Origin: Pipra filicauda
Lineage: Eukaryota; Chordata; Aves; Passeriformes; Pipridae
DNA: 64,000 nt
NCBI RefSeq assembly: GCF_003945595.2
Contig: NW_024104286.1
Location: 620,001-684,000, forward strand
Reading direction: 5' to 3'
Of the stretch, positions 37,801-48,402 are shown one piece after another (the first letter of the stretch is position 1; the number at the start of each line of letters is the position of its first letter). Both the position numbers and the translations under genes were made by a program. A model generated the notes under the pieces. It was not told the origin of the DNA, did no database searches, and saw only the letters and a program-made list of their open reading frames with translations.

Positions 37801-39815
37801 TGGAACTTCGTGATACTGAATATTACAGTTAAAGATTATATGGAAGGACCACTCAGTTAAACACCCAAGTAATATCCTCACCCTGGGAGTTTCCAATAGC
37901 ATTGCAAAACATTGTCCAGGATTTAGTCTGCAGCACAGAGCAGGCTCTAAGTATGTTGAATTAGACACATTTCTTGCATACTGCTTAATGTGTTTATAAA
38001 TGCTCAGGGTGGATAGACTGAATAAGACTTAGTTTTTCTTGCCATACAACCAGCTTGTTGTTGAAAGTTAGTGTGGCCACTTCTGGTGATTACCCTCCAC
38101 TATTTCAAATTAGAATTGGTTTAATAGTTGAACTACGGATTTATAACTTCTGTAATATTAATGAAATGAACCTCATCTTCTTTTAAATATTGACTTGGAG
38201 GTTGAGAGGCAGAACTTAAATAGAGACCTGGGATTTCTTAATGACTTTTATGCTACCTTAGTGAAAATATCTTTACATATATCTTTGCCAAAGGATAAAA
38301 ACAATTTTGCACGTTTAAGGAAACATTATGTGCAATCAAGACCCGAGGAACCATTGCACCTCGAAACAGAGAGGGGAACTGGTTAATGTAACTGAAATGA
38401 AGGGAAGAGGTGGTCATATATTCAAATTTATTTGAGAGGAGGTTGAAAAGTTCTAAAAGGAGTAAATTTCAGAAAGACCTTTTTGAATTCCATGTCCGTC
38501 TGCAGTCCTGCTGAAGCAAAGGATATCTTTCAACTGAGAGAGAAAATGAGGCGACTGCTGTGGCTTCATCTGTACCTTCTGTGCTCACATTCCAGGTCCT
38601 GTCCCTGCCCAGACTGCGCTGACCTGCAAGTGATTTCTGTTGTAAGCATGTTGTGTTGCGAAAAGCTGGACTGTTAAAAGAAGAAAAATTTCTTCTGGCA
38701 TTACCAAACACAGGACACAGAAAGGGTGTGCAGGTGGGGTGTGCTAAATGGGTTTGGAGCTGTGCAGGGTGGTGGCAGCAGGAGGAACCTCCTCGTGATT
38801 ATAACACTACCTTTAGGCAAACCACACATATTGAACTGTCAAGTCTGAGAGAAAAGACACATAGGAACTCATTTTTCTATTTGATGTGCCATGGTAGGAT
38901 TGAGGAATGAAAATGAAAAGCGAAATTAGATTCAACCAGCAGTACTTAGACGGTAATGCAGTAAAAATTGGAAGAGTGCTAGCAGCCTTTAGGAAAGAGT
39001 TGAGGGTTCAGTAACACAGGCCATTATTTGTGTTACTTGAAGTGTCTGCACTTCTGTGATTCTACATTTTTCTCTGACATGCTTATTTATATGGCACTTT
39101 AAAATACTAACTGCCTTTGTAGCTGGTAAGAATTGCTTGCAAGCATAAAAGCATCAAAATATTAAAATAACTATTTAAACAACAGATAATGAACAAGAGA
39201 AGCAAGTCTACCTTTGAAGAAGCCAACAAAAGGTGAGAAAATTTTGTTAATTTTTTTTAAAACTGACAATGCTTTTAGGGACAGGTAATAAAAAATGGTA
39301 TAACATCAATAAGTACCTTCAAACAAATGTTTTGATTGGTTGACTAATTGATTGGTTGCCCTATCCATCTTTTTTTGTCAGCCTTCAAAAAGCATTAAGC
39401 CTTGCAATGGTTGATACATTCTTAGCCATCAATTTATTTTTGACCATTCCTAATTTATGCAAGTTCTCTAATAGTAGATAAAAACATAATTTGAAGTCCC
39501 TAAGTTTAAGTTGCAATAAAAAAAGAAAAATATTTCTTTTATGAAATGCAGTAGTGAATGAGATCTCTTATTTGATAAAAATTAAACAAGATAACTGGAT
39601 CTCCTTTCTTCACTTACCAAAGCAACTTTATTTTTTAAACTGAGAAAATGATCTTAAAAGTGATTGATCATATTGGCATTCTACATAGCCTTTACCCACC
39701 TTGTTAATGGGGAAATGTAATCAATATTTACTTGAAGATATACTCCTGGGATTAGCTATATATTAGAAGAAAAAATTTACAGTTTGTTGCACTGAAGATT
39801 AAATTTAGATAAACT
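31821..39815. other. A/T-rich non-coding stretch
   Basis: No repeat family or gene was recognised. On the - strand a small splice-flanked block at 34037-34062 (acceptor TTCATTTACAG, donor GTAAGTCA) has excellent splice context but only 26 bases. A perfect short palindrome lies at 33331-33349. Confidence 0.45.
33331..33349. repeat. perfect 8-bp inverted repeat with 3-base spacer
   Basis: CCTATCTG, spacer ATC, then CAGATAGG. The arms are exact reverse complements. Each arm contains a GATA-type core read toward the outside (AGATAG), so a paired transcription-factor site is possible, but this is inference from the word alone. Confidence 0.6.
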
Positions 39816-39950
39816 TGAATAGAATAGAATAGAATAGAATAGAAATAGAAATAGAAATAGAGTAGAATAGAATAGAATAGAATAGAATAGAATAGAATAG
39901 AATAGAATAGAATAGAATAGAATAGAATAGAATAGAATAGAATAGAAAAT
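39816..39950. repeat. compound (AGAAT)n microsatellite
   Basis: After a degenerate first unit the array reads AGAAT x4, AGAAAT x3, AGAGT x1, AGAAT x16, then a final AGAAAAT. The reverse strand is ATTCT repeats with no stop codon in any frame, which gives three overlapping artefactual frames of Phe-Tyr-Ser-Ile-Leu repeats at 39752-40074. These are not genes. The three six-base units in the middle form a small homogenised block, suggesting that a single inserted A was copied by slippage. No CR1 body was recognised at either side. Confidence 0.95.
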
Positions 39951-42900
39951 TGGGGATTTCTGGTGACAGCAAAGAACCAAATGCCACTGTGCTCACATTG
40001 TTCTGACACTTAGTTTTAATATAGCTGGCCTTTGGAAAATTTCCTGGAAGTATCAGACAGAAGAAAAAAATCAAGTAACTTTCTTGAGCACTTTAATTAA
40101 GCTGATGTCTTCACCATTGCCTTGCTCCATACAAAGAAAATATCTGCTTGATTGTGCTTACATTATTTGCACTGAGGATAATTTCCCCTGGTTCAGACCC
40201 TCTTTTACCATGAATGTGGTGGTAAGATAAAAAAAATCTTTCCTTTGTATAAGTGAACTAGTGCATCATTGAAGCCTGGTTTTTTTTGCACCTTTTCTAC
40301 AGTTTTGTGTTTGTGTTGAGTAGGTTAAAAATGAGCTGCTTGAAACTGTGGCTGTGACTCAGAAAGGATAAGAGAGTAGTATAGTGTGTGTTTTCAATAG
40401 ATCCGCTTGTTGTTCAAGGCTGGGAAATGAGAAGTGCTAATCTGTTTTTCTGCATTTGTTCTCTACTTCATCAGTAAAATTGCAATTGAAGAATTGAACA
40501 AATTGCAATCATCTTGTCAGATAATGTTCCAAAATACACATGGGTATCCAGCTTCCCTCAGTCCCTCATGGTTTCAATGGTAACTTCAGTCTTGAGCTAT
40601 TTCAGTAGATGCCCTATTTAAAAGAATGTACAGCTGAGAGTGGGAAAAGAAAGTGCAAACTGCCAGTGTTAACCCTAAGTGGGTTCATTTGAAATTTGTT
40701 TTGTTCTGAAAATTCACAGACTTCTCACAAGGAATACCTTGTATTCCAGGGATTTCTTGTTCATATCTGCTACACTTTCTGAGCTCCTCACCAACTGAGG
40801 GGATATAATTAAGCTTTGACAAGGAAGCAAGCATCTTGAATTTGAAACCTGAAAAAGGAGAGACTGAGCTGATAGGGGAAAGCAGACAAGAAGTTTACTT
40901 CATTGTGCACAAGAAAATGTTCATTCAGATGTGTAGATCAAAGCATGCACATCATCATCAAGCCCTGGGTTGGAACTTCTTGCGTTTCTCTCAGTAAGGG
41001 GAACATACATTACACATATGTTTTTCCCCTTTGCTAGATGATGAGTATACTTCCTGGTTGTTCAGTGCTTGTTGTCCCTGCTTTACCCTGGCTCTTGGAA
41101 AAGAGATTAGGATTAAAACAGGATTCCTCTTGGTCCTAGTGTCAACTGGAAGAGAGCTTGGGGGGGAAATATTTGGTACTAATAGCCCTTTTTACATAAG
41201 ATTTACTATTTTCATCAGAATTTGAGGGTATTCAGGCACTCATACTTTTGAGTTTGCCTAGGTATGAAGCTGCCCCTAATTAAAAGTTATAAATTCTTCA
41301 AGATATTCAGACTGTCAGTAGCTTGGTTCTTGATTGGCAACCAAACAGTATTTACCAAAATGTGAATCCAAAGTATTAAAAGCCTTTTTGCATTTTAAAA
41401 AAATAATTCTCATGCCTAATAAAATGTTACACCAAGTTAAGTTTTCCTTTTAGAGGCACTGGACCCCAACAATTTTTATTCAAATAATAGGTATTTCAAG
41501 ATTCAACTGGGAAACATTATCACTGGTGTCAATTCCTGTCTCACTGCCCTTCTGTGCAATACACTGAGACTGCCAAAGTCTCTAATAATTTTCTACTCAG
41601 TGTTCCATCTATAAAATACAAATCATTAAAATTATGCAACTAATATTTCCTTTCACAGTACTATACCTGCAGCTGGTAGTAGTCAGAGCTAACAGATTTA
41701 GAGCTTTACTTTTTTTTTTTTAAGGGAAGAAAAGGGGATTGATAGTGCTGTTATATGTGTTTGCTTAGTACTGCCTGGACTGCCTATATCCTGTCACTCT
41801 GAAGAAAAAATACTATTAGCAGCACAGGAACCTGGTTTTGCTGTATTATTGAAAGGGGTTTAACTACCACCTTGGTCTGTAAGAATGGGAACAAAAATCT
41901 GTCAGCAAAAAATATTAATTTTTTTATGGGAAGCAAAACTCATTCTTAATGCTTTTTACAGTAGACTGCATTTAAATGAGGGAATGAAAAGCTCTACTGA
42001 GTAATTTTTAAGATCTCAGTTATTAGCATTATAGAAAGCTCTCTAGATGTAGAGAAATTCAAATCAAAGCTGCAGTACTTTGAAGACTGGAGTAATTGTA
42101 GAGCACCACTTAAGACCACCTACAAAAGCACTTGTTCTTCACTTACTTTTTCTGTATATTTGAGCTCTGATTCAGTTACAGCTGATCTGTGATGGAAACA
42201 ACAAAGTTGGCTCACTTTTTACCTGGGGATAGACTTGTCCAAACCTGGTAAACTCCTAGATGAAAATGGATTTAGGGGAAGTGGAAAGACACTACAACCC
42301 TCCCACCCCCAGAGTGAGCAACAGTAGTGCAGGTTTCCCCTTTGCTGCTGCAGAAGAGAGTGCTGCTTTTAACAGAAATGCCTGCGAACCACCACTCCTT
42401 GTCAGTCCTCTGGTCCTCCATTCTGGAAGGGGCTATGAGGATGCTATTTACTCAAGAGCATTTCCTAGTTTATGCTTATCCATAATTTGGCCAGTTTAAC
42501 TTGCTTTAGGCGTGGACTATGAGTAGAAGGTGAAGGCGTCTGTGACATTTTCCTTTTCTGTGTGGGGCTGTGCTGGCTGAAGCAGTCGTGACTGCCTGCA
42601 CTGGGATCAGTCAACTCATCTGGCTGGGGAAAAAAAAAAAAGAAAAAAAGTGGATCATTTAAAAGATTGCTGCCAGTTGTGAGGAACGAGGAGAGAGCAA
42701 GTTGCCACAGTCCCGATGAAACAAAATATATCCCAAAGTGAGAGTGGGAGTCTCAGTCTACTCCCCAAGAACATTCAGCTCTTGCTGCCAAAGTCCTCCC
42801 TCTCGTATCTCTGGTCAGCTTTGGAAAAGCAGGGTGCCCATTTGATATTAAGAATGTTGACTCTCACTTGCAGCTGGGGAGGCACACCAATGCACAGTTT

Positions 42901-44295
42901 AAGTGAGATGGCATTTGCACATGCAAGTCCTCTGCACAGGCAAGAAAATGTAGGTGGTCCATAGCAATGCAATTGTTAAAAATAGACAAGTTTCCATTCT
43001 TTTGAGATAGTAACAACAATAACAGTGGAAAACACGCTGGGACAGAAAAGGAAATTATCTAGCTTTGAATTCTTGTGACTTTTCTCAGAAAAAGGGAATC
43101 GCTATGGAAGAAGGAAAACAAACTTAAGCTGCTGATGACATTTCAAAGTTGTTTGTCAGTAAGAAGGTACATGTAAGCTGGTCTTTAACAATTCTATAAG
43201 TAGCAAGTAATTTTCATTCGTAATATCTCAGCTTACTGTGTTTAAGATGTGCATTGATCTCTTTTTTTTTTTTATAGTATGCTGCGAAATGCTTCAACAG
43301 CTACCTTGCAGCCACATAAATCAAAATTAATATATGAAATGTCTTAAAGGTAACACAGTTAAAGGGGCCGTCCTGAAAACCTGCAGCTGTGGTTTTTCTT
43401 ATAACTAGTAAAGTCTGGTTATTCAACACATACATGCTTTCACCTAACTGAGATGTTAAATTTAAAACTTCTTAAGCCTTTAACCCTCTTTTGGAAAATT
43501 TTAATCTGATGAGCACCAACTGCAAACACTATACCAACTACGCAAACAGTATGATTACAATAAACATATTGCAATGAAAGCATAATGGAATATTTCCTGT
43601 CATAAAATCTTCTATAAGCCCAGGTTTCATAAATTTCTAAAGCAGACAAATACTTAACGACTAACAGTGAGGTACTGAGTGAGTGACCTTGGCTGAAGTG
43701 TTGACAAACTATCATAAGTGAAAGGGATTAAATTCAGCAGTTTTGGACTTCTCTGAAGGGTGTTAGTGGTAGATCTGATGGATCTGCTGTATTTGAAAAG
43801 GAACATAAAGCCTCTCTAATTTGCAATTAATATATTGTGCTTCCACTGGGTGAACAAACCGGTTTTACTCCTGCCCTTGTTCAAGCAAAACTGTATGAAT
43901 TGCAAATCTGTCAGTAACATTATATCTCTACTGTGTTTTTTTTAATTGACATAGATGTCATGCATTTCTCTACATCTCAGGGCTACTCAGCTCTGCGATA
44001 TGATGACCAGGTTATTCTATTAATTTTGGCTTATTCTAATGTACTAATTTCTAATTCAAGGGAAGGAGAATGCTGAGCTTGGTTGTGTCTCTTTTCCAAC
44101 CTTTACATGCAGATCAGCATGTGTCAAATAATATGTACGTATAAATTAATAAGGATAAGAAAAGTTACTTATGGAATTAACAGTTTGGGGGGTTTAGATG
44201 AAATTTTAGACTATAGGGTATTAAAACATGTTAGAACTATCTGCCCTTGCGTTGTGTAGTCAAACTATACTAAAGAAATTACTTATTTTGTATTT
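39951..44295. other. A/T-rich non-coding stretch
   Basis: Contains an interrupted A tract at 42630-42649 and T tracts near 41710 and 43262. Small open frames of 64-91 codons show no family features. No gene was recognised. Confidence 0.45.
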
Positions 44296-45137
44296 CATAG
44301 AACTACAGAATCATAGAACGATTTGGGTTGGAAGGGACTGCAAAGATCATCCAGCTACAACCCCCTTGCCACGGATTCACTGGATCAGGTTGATCAGAGT
44401 CCTGTCCAGCCTGGTCTCAAACACTCTCAGGGATGGGTAGTCCACAACCTCTCTGGGTAACCTGTTCCAGTGTGTCACCACCCTCACAGTAAAGAATTTC
44501 TTCCTGATATCTTAGCAAAACCTACCATCCTTCAACTTAAGGCTGTTCCCCCTTGCTCTATCACTACATGCCCTTGTGAAAAGTCCCCTTCCATCTCCCT
44601 TGTATGTCCCTTTAGGTACTGGAAGGTGCTATAAGGTCTCCTTGGAGCCTTCTCTTCTCCAGGCTAAGCAGTCCCAACTCTCTAAGCCTAAACTCGTAGA
44701 AGGGATGTTCCAGCCCTCTGATCATTTTGGTCGCTCTCGTCTGGACTCATCCTAACAGATCCACATCTTTCTTATGCTGGGGACCACAAAACTAGGTGCA
44801 GTACTCCAGGTGAGGTTCACAAGAACAGAGTAGAGGGGGAGAATCACCTCCTTCCACTTACTGCCCACCCTGCTTTTCATGCAGTCCAGGAGTTTGTCAG
44901 CTGTCTGGGCTACAAGTGCACATTCCCAACTTACGTTGAGCTTTCCATTCATGAACACACCCACAGCCCAGCCTCTACTTGTGCTTGGGGCTGTCCCAAC
45001 CCAGGTGCAGGACTTTGCACTTGGCCTCGGTGAACTTCATGAGGTTTACATGGGCCCACCTCTCAAGCCTGTCAAGGTCCCTCAGGATGGCATCATTTCC
45101 CTCCAGTGTATTGACTGCACCACCTAACTTAGTGCAG
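44296..45137 (-). mobile_element. CR1 LINE, 5'-truncated copy
   Basis: The left end carries the reverse complement of the CR1 3' terminus: ATAGAA-type terminal words, then TTTGGGTTGGAAGGGAC and AAGATCATCCAGCT. It continues with typical CR1 3'-region text, including a match to CTCCAGGCTAAGCAGTC and to ACTCCAGGTGAGGTTCACAAG. The element's sense strand is therefore the - strand. A 70-codon minus frame (44752-44964) retains the end of the CR1 ORF2 reverse-transcriptase region, with the recognisable L-P-L-Y-S-V-L-V-N-L block, but the frame is broken at both ends. The right boundary is where similarity stops. At about 0.84 kb it is a short 5'-truncated copy, common for CR1, and is not mobile. Confidence 0.95.
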
Positions 45138-46229
45138 TTAACTATTTTGTTTTCAAAGAATTCTGCTTACAGATACTTTATAGGTTTAATTTTGATAAGA
45201 TAGTAAGGATTTAATTTTACTTGGATAATCTTTACTTGACAAGATGGTTGAGGACTGAAAGATTAGGTAATTTAAAATCTAAATGAACATTCAGGGGAGC
45301 AAACCAGTAATTTCATTGCAGAAAGAAAAAAAATCAGGTACATATTCGACAATAGTTTTCAAATTAATCCTCATGAAAATCTGTTTAATTATTGCAAATA
45401 AGGAATTATAGAGACTGTACCTATCTAACAAAATGTAACCTTTGAACTGAGATAATTTCCTATCTTGATTTAATTAGTGAGATTCTGAAACCCATACATT
45501 AAAAAACCAGCACACTACAAATACCAGCAGTCAAAGGGAGTTACCAAGAAATGCTTCAAACTTCCTTGCTCTTAAAAATCTCCTCACATCGCTACTTACA
45601 GGTGATATCATACATAATTAGTTGTGCAAACTGTCCTACTGCTGGCATCACAGTGGGTAGACTAACTGCTTAAAAAACATTCATAGCTTGTGACCTGAAA
45701 GCTTTCAGAAAACTTGCATAAAATTCAGCCTATGTTTTTCTCTCTACCTCCACAGCCATGGAGAGCTAAACACATTTTAAAGAGACAGAAGGGATGGGAG
45801 AGGGACAAGTGTGGAACCAAGCAAAAAACAGCCCACAGATGAGGTGTGAAAAGCAGTTATTTTCACTTGGAGCCATGGGGTGAGGTTTTACCATATTGTG
45901 CACTTAATATAATGGAAAGCAGTTAAATTGCAGCAGAACACCAATATGCCGTGCTAAGCAGTTGCTGATACAAAAACACTTCACGAGCTTCTCTCGGTAT
46001 TGGTGCACTTTGTATGCATGAAGCCATCAGTGCCTACACGTGTAGCATTCTCATAAAGCTCCTAGTAAACCCTTAATTATCATCTGCAAGACTGTGAATA
46101 AATGGAAGGTCGCTAAAGACCACAGGTGGAAGGCTAGCCTATAGTAAGATAGTAGAGCCCTTAAAGCCTTGTTTCTTACCAATACTTTTGGTTTATTGGC
46201 TATCTTACCTTGAAGCATCCCCACCTCTC
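45138..46229. other. non-coding stretch between CR1 and LTR-like region
   Basis: A/T-rich, with no recognisable repeat or gene. No target-site duplication was seen at the CR1 right edge, as is usual for CR1. Confidence 0.45.
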
Positions 46230-46745
46230 TCCCATTTTGGGAGCTTTTGACTACAAGGACTGAAGTTCAAAGAAGAGGGGTAGCATGTCCAGTTTGAGAG
46301 TTGCTGTGCCTTATCCTGCCTGGATCAGCCACGGACGTGCTACATGTGGGGCTACAGACACAGACTCTGTGACAGCAGAGGTAGCCAGCCCTGCTCTACC
46401 CCCTTCCTGTTCTTCCCACAGGGACAGTGGGTGATGAGGCACAAGGCCAGCTTGACCTTACTACTCCACTTCACTGGATCTTACAAGCTGTGGGATGCCT
46501 TTGCTCCTCTGGCAGCTGGCAGGGACCAGCCCTATCAGGGAGAAGCAACAGAGAACAAGAGGGGGAATGCTACCCCTATACCTGGAAAGATAGCTCCAAG
46601 GTTTGGGGGACAAACATGAAAACCTTAACAGAGAAGTCCCTGGAGATTGGTGGCCCCCTTTCCACACCTGAGAAAGTGCCTGGTGCACCCAAATGAGTTG
46701 GCTTTACCCACAGAAGGAACAGTTTTAAAATAATGGCTTGGAAAT
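46230..46745. other. G+C-richer segment of unknown origin
   Basis: The segment is visibly richer in G and C than its flanks. Two overlapping plus frames (46344-46619, 91 codons; 46427-46696, 89 codons) and one minus frame (46461-46688) are open, and none is familiar. It directly abuts the LTR-like block, so it could be leftover internal or flanking sequence of the same insertion, but no retroviral domain is visible and no polypurine tract sits at the junction. Confidence 0.3.
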
Positions 46746-47518
46746 TGTGCTGGTTTAAAAGTAAATCAGTGGGAGAGATGAACCCAGCTCAAGAGAGATT
46801 ACAAGTCAGAGTTACGATTTACTAAAAAGATTACAATAAATATAACAATACAGAGAAAATGGGTTTTAACCCCCAAAGACAAATGGATAACCCAGCACCC
46901 TGGAACAAGAACAGAATGGTGTTCATTAGCCTCTGTGCTGAGCAACATGTGGTCCCCTTGGGGGCATAGTAAAGAAAAGGAAACCTATTGGTCTGGGTGA
47001 TGGTGAACAAGAACAGAGTAAAAATTAAAATATCACCTCTTTTGCAACAAAGTGAGTCTTGGACTACTTGGTCTCCCTGGACTGGAGGCTTGCTTTGCAG
47101 CCAAGGGTATCTCCCCATGTTGTCCTCTTTCTTTGGCCTGCCATGTATGTCTTTGTTAGCCTTGATGAAAGGTTAGTCTTCAGTATCCTCATAAGGCAGA
47201 TATGAAAACATGTTTATCTTCAACTTCTTGTCATCACAGAAATATAGTTCTCATCCTCACGTGAAGAAAGGGGCACTTACCAAGACACCTTTCATTGGAA
47301 GGAGACCTGCAGGAAAAATCTGTTGCTGGAAGAGACACAGTGAGGTTTTATCCTTTTAATGGACTTTAAAGAGTTCTTTCATCCTTCTCCTATTGCCTAA
47401 TCCATGTTGGTAGGTCCTGGCAGATATAAGTAGTGGGGTTTTCCCAACAACCAGAGACAGAAGGTGTATTTCTTTTGGACAGCTAGTAGATTTCCCCAGA
47501 AAAGGGGAAAATAAAACA
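46746..47518. mobile_element. possible solitary LTR of an endogenous retrovirus
   Basis: The block starts TGTGCTGGTTTAAAAG and ends GAAAATAAAACA, so it has TG...CA ends about 773 bp apart. Its opening text, including AAATCAGTGGGAGAGATGAACC, resembles LTR-class repeats I associate with bird genomes; that is recollection, not a search result. It contains AATAAA-type words. I could not find a matching 5-bp duplication at the two edges, and no second copy lies in the window, so the boundaries and class are uncertain. A 95-codon minus frame inside is not a gene. Orientation is left open. Confidence 0.35.
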
Positions 47519-48292
47519 TGTCAGTGACTAATTTCAGTATATCCTGATACTTGTATGCTAATGTGGCACACAAATCTAGAAAAAGAAACTGCTGAGAGGG
47601 AAGTAAAACTTGTTACATGGTATCAGTAACATATGTGTGCTGTGGCTAATCATTGCACAGCTGTGCAATGCGGCTTGCATTCTGGTTTTGTGCTTGATCC
47701 AGAGGCTTCCATGATTTTGGCTGTACTCTATGGTTGGTGCTGTATCTAGGAAGCTGCACCATGTGCATATTGCCAAAATACTGTCAAAATGCTCACTGGT
47801 AACTGCAATGACATAGGGTTTATCTGTAAAATAATAGTTATATATATATACCAAATATTTTGAAATTCTAAAAGGAAAATAATTTAGACATTTCGTATAT
47901 GTATTTCAAATTTTTATTGCAAAATTTTAGCTGTGTGAATACTTTAGAAGAGCAGAATGCATTGGTTTAAGATGCTGATTGTGGAACATATTTTTGAGGA
48001 AATGAAATTAATTTAAAAAATAATAGTGACAATTTCCTGGGATCTACCTGTAGAGGAATGAATACTTGTGCCCTTGTTGTTTGTTGTCTTTTGGCCTTTC
48101 TAAGAAAGCTTTGAATTTTTTTAAAGCAGGATTTTGAAAGTAGGCTTTCAGGGAACCTTCAGCCCAATTCTATCTTCCTGCCTTTCTCTTTGAAGGAGTC
48201 TGCTACCTCATTTTTCCCACTAGAAACTTTATGACGTCCTTTATTATACATTCCAAGAAAGCCTATCTTCTGTTTGCTTTTATTTTTCTTAG
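47519..48292. other. A/T-rich non-coding stretch
   Basis: Nothing was recognised. A short alternating TA run lies at about 47838-47851. The 92-codon minus frame at 47576-47854 shows no family feature. Confidence 0.45.
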
Positions 48293-48402
48293 ACGCTGTT
48301 CTGAAGCTGAGTTACAAGTATAAAAATGGACGGCTTGGGAGGACAATACATTTTAATGCATGAAGCCTCAAGCACGAAATCAGATCCATCGTGTTTTTGC
48401 AG
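48293..48402 (+). other. candidate exon A with possible start codon
   Basis: The block is preceded by a long pyrimidine tract ending TTTTTCTTAG and followed by the strong donor GCAG/GTATGTG. An ATG at 48326 has favourable context (AAAAATGG), with two in-frame TGA stops upstream. It opens a frame to the donor beginning M-D-G-L-G-G-Q-Y-I-L and ending D-P-S-C-F-C, leaving phase 2. Together with blocks at 52031-52060, 53835-53893 and 54545-54588 the frame stays open. I do not recognise the peptide. It could be a first coding exon, an exon of a non-coding RNA, or chance. Confidence 0.3.

Noticed and set aside
39752..40074. Three minus-strand frames with Phe-Tyr-Ser-Ile-Leu repeats
   Set aside because: They are translations of the ATTCT microsatellite, which has no stop codon in any frame on that strand.
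44228..45203. Plus-strand frames of 70-82 codons
   Set aside because: They are antisense readings of the minus-strand CR1 copy.
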